This document shows positions 10,402-19,367 of a stretch of 61,926 nt of DNA, one piece after another (within the stretch, counting starts at the first letter, position 1; every line of letters starts with the position of its first letter). Below the pieces are notes generated by a model. The model was given only the letters and a program-made list of their open reading frames with translations, was not told the origin of the DNA and ran no database searches. This DNA is from Oscillospiraceae bacterium (GTDB taxonomy: Bacteria > Bacillota > Clostridia > Oscillospirales > UBA929), in the NCBI GenBank assembly GCA_031254195.1, contig JAIRUW010000043.1, positions 1-61,926 on the forward strand, written 5' to 3'. The position numbers and the translations under genes were made by a program.

Positions 10402-10992
10402 ATGTTAGTTATGGGCATCATCCTATCGGCACTGCTGCTGTTAGGATTTACGCGGTTCGGGATCCGCGCCAAACGGACGGCGGACGGCAAGTTCCGTCTG
10501 ATTCTGCGCGCGGGGTTCCTTCGGATTGATTTAGTCAAATATCAGCAAAAGGCGAAACGCAAGAAAAAGCCGGACAAGCCTGTCAAGAAAGAAAAAGAAG
10601 CCGTTGAGACAAGGGAAACATTGAGCCGGGACATTCTTTGGAGACTGTTTAGCGAAAGGGCGCCCATCCTGCGTTCGCTGCGGCGGGGCGTGCGTATAGA
10701 CCGCATGGAACTGAACCTGACGGTAGCCGGCGGGGACGACCCCTGCGACGCCGCGATTTTATATTGGCGGCTGCATATGGCTTGGGGCATACTGCGCCCG
10801 CTGATCCATGAAAATCTGCGGGTGAAAAAGCAGCGGGTGGAGATTGGCTTGAACTTTGACATAGACAAGACCCGGTGGGAAGGCGAATTTGCCATGACCT
10901 TTTCCCTTGGGCGGTCGTTAGCGGTCCTCTTCGCGGTGATGCGCGCCGCGATGAAGCAAGATACAGCGAATCATCCGAGGAAGGCGGTATAG
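10402..10992 (+). CDS. DUF2953 domain-containing membrane protein
   Basis: Uncharacterised protein of 196 aa with one N-terminal membrane helix (about residues 1-17), a Lys-rich stretch at about 50-70 and a C-terminal DUF2953 domain. The family sits between scpAB and gerW in many spore formers and is presumed to be linked to sporulation. No catalytic motif is visible. It is 4 bp from gerW. Confidence 0.8.
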   Translation: MLVMGIILSALLLLGFTRFGIRAKRTADGKFRLILRAGFLRIDLVKYQQKAKRKKKPDKPVKKEKEAVETRETLSRDILWRLFSERAPILRSLRRGVRIDRMELNLTVAGGDDPCDAAILYWRLHMAWGILRPLIHENLRVKKQRVEIGLNFDIDKTRWEGEFAMTFSLGRSLAVLFAVMRAAMKQDTANHPRKAV

Positions 10993-10996
10993 ATAT

Positions 10997-11386
10997 ATGG
11001 AAAACAAGAAAAGCATCGCGGAGCTCATGTCGGCGACAATGTCCGGCCTGCGCGACATGGTGGACGTCAACACCATTGTCGGCGAGCCTGTCACCACGGC
11101 GGACGGCACAACCATCATTCCCGTCACCCGTCTGTCGATGGGCTTTGGCACGGGCGGCTCGGAATTTGGGGAGAAGGGCAGCTTCGGCGGCGGCGGTGGC
11201 GGCGGCGTAAAGGTAACGCCCGTGGCTTTCCTGATCGTCAGCGACCAGAGCGTGCGGCTTCTGCCGGTTTCGGGGCAGACGGAAACGATGTTTGACAAGG
11301 TCGTGGACCTAATCCCAAAGGTGATCAAACAGGCGGAGAAATTTATGTCCAGCCGCAAACAGGCGGAAGAGGACGAGGTACCATAA
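10997..11386 (+). CDS. gerW: Spore protein GerW/YtfJ family
   Basis: Small 129-aa protein of the GerW family, required for proper germination responses in Bacillus spores. The family core GEPVTTADGTTIIPV and the Gly-rich SMGFGTGGSE segment are clear; a polyglycine run (GGGGGGG near residue 70) follows. Its neighbour DUF2953 and the downstream DD-carboxypeptidase form the conserved sporulation-linked context. Confidence 0.94.
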   Translation: MENKKSIAELMSATMSGLRDMVDVNTIVGEPVTTADGTTIIPVTRLSMGFGTGGSEFGEKGSFGGGGGGGVKVTPVAFLIVSDQSVRLLPVSGQTETMFDKVVDLIPKVIKQAEKFMSSRKQAEEDEVP

Positions 11387-11443
11387 TCTGCTGATTATGA
11401 AACGGCATGGGGCGGGGCAAACTTCCCTATGAGGTGAAAAGGA

Positions 11444-12484
11444 ATGCGCCGTAAAACTGTGCCATGCCTGTTGCTATCGGTTTTTCTTCTTCTGCCGTCT
11501 ATAACATCGGCGTTTGCCGCGGAACCGCCGGTATCCGCCGCGGGTGCGATTTTGATCGACGCCGCGACGGGGACGGTCCTTTTTGAGAAAAACGCCGACG
11601 GGCGGCGTTTGATCGCCTCCACCACCAAAATCGTGACCGGCCTTGTCGTTTTAGAGGGCTGCGCCGATTTGGATGAAATGATCGAGGTGCCCATAGAGGC
11701 GACGCGCGTGGAAGGCTCTTCGATGTATCTCAAGGCGGGGCAGGCCGTTACTGTGCGCGACCTGCTGTATGGGCTGCTGCTGAAATCGGGCAACGACGCT
11801 GCCGTGGCATTGGCCATCCACTGCGCGGGCAGTGTGGAGGCATTTGCCGCCAAGATGAATGAAAAGGCGGCGGCGCTGGGGCTGAAGAACACGAGCTTTA
11901 GCAACCCGCACGGCCTAAACGCAGAGCATCACTATTCGACCGCGCGCGACATGGCCGTATTGACCCGCGCCGCGCTTGCAAACGAGGCTTTTTCGCGCAT
12001 CGTGTCGAGCAAATACGCCCAAATTAACGGGATCACCATCAAAAACCATAACCGTATGCTGTGGTACTACTCCGGCGCGGACGGCGTCAAGACAGGCTAT
12101 ACCATCCATGCCGGGCGCTGTCTTGTTTCCAGCGCCACGCGGGACGGGATGCGGCTGGTCGCGGTGACGCTCAACGACCACAACGACTGGGCCGACCATA
12201 CCGCGATGCTGGATTACGGGTTCGAGCGCTATACCCTGCAAACGCTTTGCACGGAAGAGGAAATATTTGCAACAATCCCGGCGCTGGGCGGGGGAGATGT
12301 GACGGTCAAAGCCGCACAGACGGAGCGGGTGTTATTACCGAAGGAAAAAGCCGGGCTGCTGAAAGTGGACGTTATCCTGCCGCGCTATCTTTGGGCGCCG
12401 GTCATCCCGGGACAGCGCGTCGGGATGCTGACGGCGTCGCTGGACGGGGCAATACTGGCTCGGTGTCCGCTTCTGGCGTATTAA
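11444..12484 (+). CDS. D-alanyl-D-alanine carboxypeptidase (PBP5/DacF type)
   Basis: Secreted class C low-molecular-mass penicillin-binding protein, 346 aa, trimming the terminal D-Ala of peptidoglycan stems. A signal peptide occupies about residues 1-25. The three active-site motifs are present: S59-T-T-K62, SGN near 126 and KTG near 215. A shortened PBP5-type beta domain follows. I see no clear C-terminal amphipathic anchor. Position after gerW suggests the sporulation-associated DacF branch, but sequence alone cannot separate it from vegetative paralogues. Confidence 0.92.
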   Translation: MRRKTVPCLLLSVFLLLPSITSAFAAEPPVSAAGAILIDAATGTVLFEKNADGRRLIASTTKIVTGLVVLEGCADLDEMIEVPIEATRVEGSSMYLKAGQAVTVRDLLYGLLLKSGNDAAVALAIHCAGSVEAFAAKMNEKAAALGLKNTSFSNPHGLNAEHHYSTARDMAVLTRAALANEAFSRIVSSKYAQINGITIKNHNRMLWYYSGADGVKTGYTIHAGRCLVSSATRDGMRLVAVTLNDHNDWADHTAMLDYGFERYTLQTLCTEEEIFATIPALGGGDVTVKAAQTERVLLPKEKAGLLKVDVILPRYLWAPVIPGQRVGMLTASLDGAILARCPLLAY

Positions 12485-12497
12485 AGATGGGGTTTTT

Positions 12498-13106
12498 ATG
12501 AGAGAAAGATTGCAAAAGATCATATCATCACACGGGTTGATGTCGCGCCGCGCCGCCGAGACGCTGATCGAGCGGGGCGGCGTTGCTGTGGATGGGGTGA
12601 CGGCCAAACTGGGGGACAGCGCCGACCCCGAAATGCAAAGAATCACCGTTTCCGGCCAGCCGCTGCCGCCGCGCCCCGAATTGGTGTACATACTGCTCCA
12701 CAAACCGCGCGGGGTGACGACGACCCTGCGCGACGTACACGCCGAAAAGACGGTACGGGACTTACTGCCGGAGGATTTGGGCTACCTCGTCCCCGTAGGG
12801 CGGCTGGACAAGGAATCGGAGGGGTTATTGCTGATGACCAACGACGGCGCGGCTGTGAGAAACCTCACCCATCCGTCCTCCGGCGTGGAAAAGGAATACC
12901 GGGTGACAGTGCTGCCGGACGAGGAACTGACCGTCACCATCACCGAAGGGAAAAAGCATCAGGTGCGTAATATGTGTAAAGACAAAGGCTTGACAGTGAC
13001 GCGCCTAATCCGCGTACGGGAAGGAAAACTGCTTTTAGGGTCGCTGAAGCCGGGACATTGGCGGCCTTTGACGCAAAAGGAGATTGAATATGTCCGTTCC
13101 ATCTGA
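12498..13106 (+). CDS. rluB: rRNA pseudouridine synthase, RluB-like, apparently shortened
   Basis: RluB/RsuA-family enzyme of 202 aa. An S4 RNA-binding domain (about residues 1-60) precedes the catalytic domain with the aspartate motif GRLDKESEGLLL near residue 97. The family usually runs to about 240 aa. Here the chain passes from EYRVTV almost directly to ITEGKKHQVRNM, leaving out about 40-45 residues that normally lie between these two blocks. No frameshift is evident. The catalytic Asp is kept, so activity is possible but uncertain. Confidence 0.85.
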   Translation: MRERLQKIISSHGLMSRRAAETLIERGGVAVDGVTAKLGDSADPEMQRITVSGQPLPPRPELVYILLHKPRGVTTTLRDVHAEKTVRDLLPEDLGYLVPVGRLDKESEGLLLMTNDGAAVRNLTHPSSGVEKEYRVTVLPDEELTVTITEGKKHQVRNMCKDKGLTVTRLIRVREGKLLLGSLKPGHWRPLTQKEIEYVRSI

Positions 13107-14286
13107 CCGCCGGGTCACAGTCGTCGGCGCGGGAGCGGCGGGCTTGATGGCGGCGGTACGCGCGGCGCAATGCGGCGCGCCTGTCCTGCTGTTAGAACGC
13201 AATGACCGCCCCGGCGTTAAGCTGTCCATCACAGGCAAGGGCCGCTGTAATCTGACCAACGACTGCGATATAGAGGAATTTCTGCAAAACTGCAACGACA
13301 GAAAATTCCTGCGCGGCGCGCTGTCACGCTTCTCCCCGCAAGAAACGATCAGCTTCTTTGAAAAGCTGGGCGTCCCGCTGGTTACAGAGCGCGGGCGGCG
13401 CGTCTTCCCAAGGAGCGAAAAAGCGGCGGATATCGTCGGCGCGCTGGTTCGTGAGGCAGACAGGCTGGGCGTAGAGCGCAGAAAGCAGCGCGTAACAAAA
13501 CCGGATTTTGCAAAGGGGCCTGTTATCGTAACGACAGGCGGCCTGTCGTATCCGAAGACCGGCTCGACGGGCGACGGGTACGAAATAGCAAGGCAAGCGG
13601 GGCATACCGTCACGCCGCTGTCACCCTCGCTTGTGCCGCTGAACTCGCCGGATGCGTTTTGCGCCGAACTGCAAGGGCTGTCCCTGCGCAATGTAACTTT
13701 GCGTCTGGTAGACGGGGCGGAGAAGACGGTCTATAAGGAAGGGCCGGGAGAGATGCTGTTTACCCACTTCGGCCTGTCGGGGCCGCTGATATTGAGCGCG
13801 TCGGCGCACTGGAAAGAGGGGTGCTCCGTAAGCATCGACCTCAAGCCGGGGCTGACAGAACAGCAGTTGGACGCGAGGATATTGCGGGATTTCGCGAAAT
13901 ACACGGCAAGGGAGCTTGGCAACTCTCTGGGCGATTTGTTGCACAAGAGGATGATTTCCATTATAATGACCCTAGCCGGAGCCGATCCGCGCAGGCGTAC
14001 GGCAGAGGTCACAAAGGCGGAGAGGTTCGCGCTGCTCAGTTCCATCAAGCGCTTCCCCGTCGCCGTATCGGGTACAAGGCCGATAGACGAAGCCGTGATC
14101 ACGCGGGGTGGCGTATGCTTAAAGGAAATCGACCCGCGCGCGATGCGCTCCAAGATCTGCAAAGGGCTTTTCTTTGCGGGAGAAGTGCTGGATCTGGACG
14201 GGTACACAGGCGGGTATAATCTGCAAATCGCGTGGAGTACAGGATATGTGGCGGGCGAGGCCGCCGCGGGGGAGTGTTTGTCATGA
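13090..14286 (+). CDS. NAD(P)/FAD-dependent oxidoreductase, HI0933/YhiN family
   Basis: Flavoprotein of 398 aa. The N-terminal dinucleotide-binding motif GAGAAGL and the family signature KLSITGKGRCNLTN are intact; the C-terminal block with FFAGEVLDLDGYTGGYN closes the FAD site. The physiological reaction is unsettled for this family, which includes proteins named BaiN. AGGAGA at 13078-13083 lies 6 nt before ATG 13090, inside the end of rluB. The gene overlaps cmk by 4 bp. Confidence 0.92.
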   Translation: MSVPSDRRVTVVGAGAAGLMAAVRAAQCGAPVLLLERNDRPGVKLSITGKGRCNLTNDCDIEEFLQNCNDRKFLRGALSRFSPQETISFFEKLGVPLVTERGRRVFPRSEKAADIVGALVREADRLGVERRKQRVTKPDFAKGPVIVTTGGLSYPKTGSTGDGYEIARQAGHTVTPLSPSLVPLNSPDAFCAELQGLSLRNVTLRLVDGAEKTVYKEGPGEMLFTHFGLSGPLILSASAHWKEGCSVSIDLKPGLTEQQLDARILRDFAKYTARELGNSLGDLLHKRMISIIMTLAGADPRRRTAEVTKAERFALLSSIKRFPVAVSGTRPIDEAVITRGGVCLKEIDPRAMRSKICKGLFFAGEVLDLDGYTGGYNLQIAWSTGYVAGEAAAGECLS

Positions 14287-14933
14287 AAGTCCGCAGCGTC
14301 GCCATAGACGGGCCGTCGGGCGCGGGTAAGAGCACCATTTCAAAAACAGTCGCGGGGCGGCTGGGGTTTATTTATGTGGATACCGGAGCGCTGTACCGCG
14401 TGATTGGTTTGCGTTTTCTTGAAACAGGCGCATTGGGGCTGGACACGCTCAAACTCTCGCTGGCCTTCGCCGAGGGGGAGCAGAGGATGTATGACGGCGG
14501 GCGCGACGTGACGGAAGACATCAGAAAGCATGAAGTCTCCAAGGCCGCCAGCGATTGCTCCGCGCTGCCGGAGGTGAGGGCGTTCTTGCTCGGTCTCCAG
14601 CGGGAAATGGCAATGAAAAGCGATGTGATCATGGACGGGCGCGACATAGGGACGGTGGTCCTGCCGGACGCCGGCTTAAAGATATTCCTCACGGCCCGGC
14701 CCGAAGACCGGGCGCGGAGACGGTTTGACCAGCTGCAACAGGCCGGAAAGGTTCCGCCGCCCTATGAGCAAATATTAGCCGACATCAAAACACGCGACCA
14801 CAACGACAGCAGCCGCAAGGAAGCGCCTCTGCGGCAGGCGCCGGACGCCGTTTTGCTCGACACGACGGGCAATACCTTTGAACAAAGCGCCTCCTTGGTT
14901 GAGGGACTGATCCGTGAGAGATACGGACTGTAA
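14283..14933 (+). CDS. cmk: Cytidylate kinase
   Basis: Phosphorylates CMP and dCMP; 216 aa. The P-loop is DGPSGAGKST at the N-terminus, with MDGRDIGTVVLP near residue 120 as the CMP-binding signature and a LID region rich in Arg (ARPEDRARRRF). ATG 14283 overlaps the upstream stop as ATGA and follows GGGGGA; longer in-frame starts would lie inside the flavoprotein gene. The cmk-plsC-ispH-rpsA order is conserved in Clostridia. Confidence 0.96.
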   Translation: MKVRSVAIDGPSGAGKSTISKTVAGRLGFIYVDTGALYRVIGLRFLETGALGLDTLKLSLAFAEGEQRMYDGGRDVTEDIRKHEVSKAASDCSALPEVRAFLLGLQREMAMKSDVIMDGRDIGTVVLPDAGLKIFLTARPEDRARRRFDQLQQAGKVPPPYEQILADIKTRDHNDSSRKEAPLRQAPDAVLLDTTGNTFEQSASLVEGLIRERYGL

Positions 14934-14944
14934 GGGAGAAGAGT

Positions 14945-15553
14945 ATGTTTTATAAGTTCGCGCATGTCGTCGTCGGAGCCATATACCGGCTCCTGTACCG
15001 TTTCCGCGTGACAGGGCGCGAACATGTCCCCGAGGGCGGGGCGCTGGTCTGCGTCAACCACTCGTCGATGGCGGACCCGGTCATCATCGCGCTGGCGCTG
15101 AAGAGAAAAGACCGCCCGCGTTTTATGGCGAAGATGGAGCTCTTCAAGATATTCGGGCTGAAACAGCTCATCACGGCGCTGGGGGCTTATCCGGTCGAGC
15201 GCGGAGTTTCCGACATGTCCGCCATCAGAAAGACGTTGGATATACTCAAATCTAAAAACAAAGTCCTTATTTTTCCGCAGGGCTCCCGTATCATCAACGA
15301 CGCCGAGGCGGCGGCGATGAAGAACGGCGCGGCCATGCTGGCTTTCCGTTCGGGCGCGCCCCTGCTGCCCGTCTATCTGTCGGTGGGGCGCAAAGTGTTT
15401 ATCAATAAGATTCAGGTCGCCTTTGGAAAGCCGTTTTTGGCGGAGAAACAGCCGGGGGGCAAAAGCTCCGAGCAGTACGCGGAGCTGGCCGAACGGCTGC
15501 GGCGGGAGATATATGCCCTGAAACCGCCCGGCAAAAAGCAAAGAGATGATTGA
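14945..15553 (+). CDS. plsC: 1-acyl-sn-glycerol-3-phosphate acyltransferase
   Basis: Membrane-associated lysophosphatidate acyltransferase, 202 aa, making phosphatidic acid for phospholipids. The catalytic HX4D motif is NHSSMAD near residue 40, and the glycerophosphate-binding block FPQGSR lies near 116. The N-terminal stretch is weakly hydrophobic. The ribosome-binding site is GGGAGAAG. The end overlaps ispH-rpsA by 8 bp. Confidence 0.93.
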   Translation: MFYKFAHVVVGAIYRLLYRFRVTGREHVPEGGALVCVNHSSMADPVIIALALKRKDRPRFMAKMELFKIFGLKQLITALGAYPVERGVSDMSAIRKTLDILKSKNKVLIFPQGSRIINDAEAAAMKNGAAMLAFRSGAPLLPVYLSVGRKVFINKIQVAFGKPFLAEKQPGGKSSEQYAELAERLRREIYALKPPGKKQRDD

Positions 15554-17609
15554 GGTTGTAGCAGACGCGGGATACTGCTACGGCGTGGCCCGAGCGGTCA
15601 GGATGGCGGAGGAAGCCGCGCCGTGCTATACCATAGGGCCGCTGATCCACAACCGCCGCGCGGTGGCGGGGCTGGAAGCGGCCGGGGTGCGCGTCATACA
15701 GTCTCTGGACGAACTGCCCAAGGGAGGCAAACTCATCATCAGAAGCCACGGAGCGCCGCCGGAGCTGTATAGCGAATTAGAGCGCCGCGGCATCGCCTAT
15801 GCCGACGCCACCTGCCCCGACGTCAGGCGCATCCATGAGCTCGTTTTGTCCCACTCCAAGGAAGGGCGGCTCATCCTGCTGTTCGGCGACCCGGGACACC
15901 CCGAGGTGAAGGCCACTGCCGCTTGGTGCCGTGAATGTATTGTGTTTTCAAGCGTTGAGGAACTGAAAGCGCTTTTGGGGGATGGCAGGCTGACCGTGGA
16001 AACGCCGCTGACGGTAGTAGCGCAGACGACTTCGCAACCGGGGGTTTATGAGAATTGCTATGATTTTCTAAAAAAAGAGTGTACAAACGGTAAAATTCTT
16101 GATACAATATGCGGGACGACCATACAGCGGCAGCTCCGTACAGCGGAGCTTTCGCGCCGGGCGGACGTCATGGTTGTCGTGGGGGACCGCGCCAGCGCCA
16201 ATACGCGGCATTTGGCTTCTGTTTGCGAATGCCCTGTTCTTCTGACGGAGGGGAAGGAAGGGCTGGCATTGCCGGCAGGGGTAAGGCTCGCGGGCGTGAC
16301 CGCAGGGGCTTCCACGCCGTCCGCTATCATAGAGGAGGTAGTGTCACAAATGAGCGAAGATTTGAAAAACGAAATGTCTGCTGAACCAACTTTTGAGGAA
16401 ATGCTAGATTCGACCCTGCGGCCGCTGCATACCGGCGACAAGGTCACCGGCGTCATCACAGGCGTCTCGCCTACGGAGATCCAAGTGGACCTTGGCAGCA
16501 AGCACGCGGCTTATATCCCTCTAAATGAGCTGACGGACGACCCCGCCGCCGACCTCAGCGAACTCGTCAAGATCGGCGATGAGATCGAAACGTATATCAT
16601 GCGCGTCAACGACGTCGAAGGGACGGTCATGCTCAGTAAGCGCCGCCTTGACACCGTCAAGAGCTGGGAAGACGTCGAGGCCGCGCAGGACACCCGCGCT
16701 ATTCTGGAAGGCATTGTTGTGGAGGAAAACAAAGGCGGCGTCGTCGTATCGGTCAGAGGCGTGCGCGTCTTTGTCCCCGCTTCGCAGACCGGCCTGCCCA
16801 GAGACGAGCCGATGAGCGCTCTCTTAAAGACCAAAGTGCGCTTGCGCGTCACCGAATTCCACCGCTCCAAACGCCGCGTGGTCGGTTCCATACGCTCCGT
16901 TTCGCAGGAAGACCGCCGCGCGAAAGCCGAGGCGGTATGGGAGAACGTGGAGGCCGGCAAGCGGTACAACGGGACCGTCAAATCGCTGACCGCTTACGGC
17001 GCGTTTGTGGACATCGGCGGTGTGGACGGGCTTGTCCACCTTTCCGAGCTGTCCTGGAAGCGCCTCAATTCCCCGGCCGATATGCTTAAAGTTGGCGATC
17101 CGCTGGATGTCACCGTTATCGGCGTTGACCGCGAAAAGCAACGTATTTCGCTGAGCCACCGCAAGCCGGAGGACAACCCGTGGATGAAATTCGTCGATAC
17201 CCATAAAGTCGGCGATGTCGTCAAGGCTAAGGTCAACAAGCTGATGCCGTTCGGCGCGTTTGCCGAGGTCATGCCCGGCGTGGACGGCTTGATCCATATC
17301 TCTCAAATCACCGACCGCCGTATCGGCAAGCCGTCGGAAGCCGTCAGCGAGGGCGATACGCTGGAGGTCAAGATCACCGACATTGACCTTATCCGCAAGA
17401 AGATTTCCCTCTCCGCCCGCGCCCTGATGGAGTCGGAGCCGGAAGCGCAGATTAATCAAGGGCCGGACGAGATCGTCGCCATAGCCGACGAGACGCAAAC
17501 GGTTGTCGCGGCGGAACTTGACATTGCCGACGAGGAGCCGGAAGCCGAGGCCGCCGTTGCTGAAGAAAAAGCGCCGGAAACGCCGGACGACAGCGCCGGG
17601 GAAGAGTAA
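15546..17609 (+). CDS. ispH-rpsA: Fused HMBPP reductase (IspH) and ribosomal protein S1
   Basis: Single 687-aa chain. Residues 1-275 are IspH, the 4Fe-4S enzyme that makes IPP and DMAPP in the MEP pathway; its three cluster cysteines are in AGYCYG (C11), DATCPD and DTICGTT. After a short linker come four S1 RNA-binding repeats at about 297-365, 385-455, 470-545 and 555-630, then an acidic Glu/Ala-rich tail. This fusion is characteristic of Clostridia. Four S1 repeats is the usual Gram-positive count, against six in E. coli. The reading frame is continuous across the junction. Confidence 0.96.
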   Translation: MIEVVADAGYCYGVARAVRMAEEAAPCYTIGPLIHNRRAVAGLEAAGVRVIQSLDELPKGGKLIIRSHGAPPELYSELERRGIAYADATCPDVRRIHELVLSHSKEGRLILLFGDPGHPEVKATAAWCRECIVFSSVEELKALLGDGRLTVETPLTVVAQTTSQPGVYENCYDFLKKECTNGKILDTICGTTIQRQLRTAELSRRADVMVVVGDRASANTRHLASVCECPVLLTEGKEGLALPAGVRLAGVTAGASTPSAIIEEVVSQMSEDLKNEMSAEPTFEEMLDSTLRPLHTGDKVTGVITGVSPTEIQVDLGSKHAAYIPLNELTDDPAADLSELVKIGDEIETYIMRVNDVEGTVMLSKRRLDTVKSWEDVEAAQDTRAILEGIVVEENKGGVVVSVRGVRVFVPASQTGLPRDEPMSALLKTKVRLRVTEFHRSKRRVVGSIRSVSQEDRRAKAEAVWENVEAGKRYNGTVKSLTAYGAFVDIGGVDGLVHLSELSWKRLNSPADMLKVGDPLDVTVIGVDREKQRISLSHRKPEDNPWMKFVDTHKVGDVVKAKVNKLMPFGAFAEVMPGVDGLIHISQITDRRIGKPSEAVSEGDTLEVKITDIDLIRKKISLSARALMESEPEAQINQGPDEIVAIADETQTVVAAELDIADEEPEAEAAVAEEKAPETPDDSAGEE

Positions 17610-17627
17610 AGAATAACCTCAATAATC

Positions 17628-17665
17628 ACACCGTCTTTGGGAAGAATAAAACCCAGAGGCGGTGT
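17628..17665 (+). promoter_or_regulatory. Hairpin covering the ribosome-binding site of the GH18/SLH gene
   Basis: A 14-bp stem (17628-17641 with 17652-17665; two G-U pairs, otherwise complete) closes a 10-nt A-rich loop. No T-tract follows, so it is a poor terminator. The 3' arm contains GAGGCGGTG, the Shine-Dalgarno of the gene starting at 17670, so folding would hide the translation start. Confidence 0.55.
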
Positions 17666-17669
17666 TCTT

Positions 17670-19307
17670 ATGTTCAAAAAGTTGCTTATTATGTTATTAT
17701 TGCTATGTCAGATAATTCCATGTATGGCCTTGCCGTATGAGAGCCTGACCTATCTCTACGGCGGCACAAGCCCCATCTACACCAACAACATCAACCGGAC
17801 GCGCGGCAACCTCTCGACGGTTGTGGCCGACTATTTCCATATCGACGCTAACGGCAACGCGGCCCTTTCCAAAACCCCGGACAAGCTGTTTATCCAAACG
17901 CTCCAGCGGCAGGGGATCCGTGTTCTGGCGTTCATTTCCAACCACTGGGACCGCGAAATTGCGCGCAAGGCGATGGCAAAGCGGGAAGCGTTCGCGTCTG
18001 TGCTGGCCTATTGGGTGGAATATTACGGGCTGGACGGGCTGGACGTCGATATTGAGAACTTAAACCAACAGGACCGTGACAATTTCACCGATTTCCTCCG
18101 TATCCTGAGCGAGCTGATGCCGCATAAATTTTTGAGCGTGGCGGTGGCGGCCAACCCTCACCGGTTGACCGTCGGGTGGCATGGCATGTACGATTACCCC
18201 GCGATGGGGCGGCTGTGCGACAGGGTGATGCTGATGACCTACGATGAATCCTATGAGGGCAGCGAGGCCGGGCCGGTCGCGTCCCGCCATTTCATCGAAT
18301 CCTCCATCAAAGAAGCGCTGCGGCATATCCCTAAGGAAAAGCTGGTCATGGGCATTCCGTTCTACGGGCGCTACTGGGCGAGGCTGAACAACAACACTAG
18401 CATAAAAGGAAAGGCGTTCACCGTCTCCAACATCGACACCATCACAAAGCATTACGCCGCCCGCTGCTGGTATGATATATCCAACCAATGCGCCCGGGCG
18501 ACGGTGACGGTCAAGGAGTCCGACCCCGTCATCGGTCTGTGGGGCGGCAAGAAGATGGACGCGGGGACGTATGACATCTGGTATGAGGATGAGAGGTCAT
18601 ACGCGGAAAAAATATTCCTTTGCCGGAAATACGGGCTACAGGGCGTCGGGAGCTGGGCGCTGGGGCAGGAACCGGAACGCATCTGGAAGGGCTACCGCCT
18701 GTGGCTGGGCGGCGTCCCGTTTACCGACCTTGCCGGGCACTGGGCGGAGGAAGCCATAGCGGAGCTGTATGAGAGGGAAATCCTTTCAGGCATAGGCAGC
18801 GCGCTGTGCGCCCCGGACGCCCGTGTGACACGCGCCGAGATTTGCGTATTGCTATGCAAGCTGTTGGGCGTTGCGCCAAGAGACCCGTCCGCCGCGCCGC
18901 CGGAGGTCAGGGGACACTGGGCCGCGCCGTATCTGTGGAGCGCCATTCAATACGGGCTGATGGCGGGGGATGGCAAGCACTACCGCCCGTCCGACCCCGT
19001 GACACGCGCGGAACTGGCGGCCTTTTGCGAAAACGGTCTGCGTGTGCCCAACACCATCGACTACAGCCAGTCCTTCTTTCCTGATGTGGCCCCGGCCATG
19101 TGGTTCAACAACGCCGTTATAACCTTGCGCGTATTTTCCGTCATGAACGGGATGCCCGACGGGACATTCCGCCCGCACAGCGGCGCGACGCGGGCCGAAG
19201 CGGCCAGTGTGATTCATAACATGCTTGATGTAGAGCGCAGGGATTTTTTACCGCAGGCGCGCTCGCTGGACCTGACGGCGGAGCCGTATGTGCTGGAACC
19301 GAGGTAG
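17670..19307 (+). CDS. Secreted glycoside hydrolase family 18 protein with SLH repeats
   Basis: 545-aa exported protein. A signal peptide covers about residues 1-20 (FKKLLIMLLLLC core). A GH18 TIM barrel spans about 25-345, with the catalytic motif LDGLDVDIEN near residue 120; the Glu is the proton donor. Three S-layer homology repeats follow at about 355-410, 420-470 and 480-535, expected to bind secondary cell-wall polymer. It is probably a cell-surface glucosaminidase acting on peptidoglycan or chitin-like glycans; the substrate is not readable. I chose ATG 17670 rather than the in-frame ATG 17637 for the ribosome-binding site and the clean signal peptide. Confidence 0.88.
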   Translation: MFKKLLIMLLLLCQIIPCMALPYESLTYLYGGTSPIYTNNINRTRGNLSTVVADYFHIDANGNAALSKTPDKLFIQTLQRQGIRVLAFISNHWDREIARKAMAKREAFASVLAYWVEYYGLDGLDVDIENLNQQDRDNFTDFLRILSELMPHKFLSVAVAANPHRLTVGWHGMYDYPAMGRLCDRVMLMTYDESYEGSEAGPVASRHFIESSIKEALRHIPKEKLVMGIPFYGRYWARLNNNTSIKGKAFTVSNIDTITKHYAARCWYDISNQCARATVTVKESDPVIGLWGGKKMDAGTYDIWYEDERSYAEKIFLCRKYGLQGVGSWALGQEPERIWKGYRLWLGGVPFTDLAGHWAEEAIAELYEREILSGIGSALCAPDARVTRAEICVLLCKLLGVAPRDPSAAPPEVRGHWAAPYLWSAIQYGLMAGDGKHYRPSDPVTRAELAAFCENGLRVPNTIDYSQSFFPDVAPAMWFNNAVITLRVFSVMNGMPDGTFRPHSGATRAEAASVIHNMLDVERRDFLPQARSLDLTAEPYVLEPR

Positions 19308-19321
19308 GCAAGGGAGCGGTT

Positions 19322-19348
19322 GTATATAAGCCGCTCCCCGCATATACT
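19322..19348 (+). promoter_or_regulatory. Candidate sigma-E promoter of yunB
   Basis: GTATAT (19322-19327) and CATATACT (19341-19348) are 13 bp apart, close to the sigma-E pattern (-35 like KMATATT, -10 like CATACAHT). The region also holds an 8-bp inverted repeat (19312-19319 with 19331-19338) between the GH18 gene and yunB. YunB belongs to the mother-cell programme in Bacillus. Confidence 0.5.
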
Positions 19349-19367
19349 CCCATAGGGGGGTCATGCC

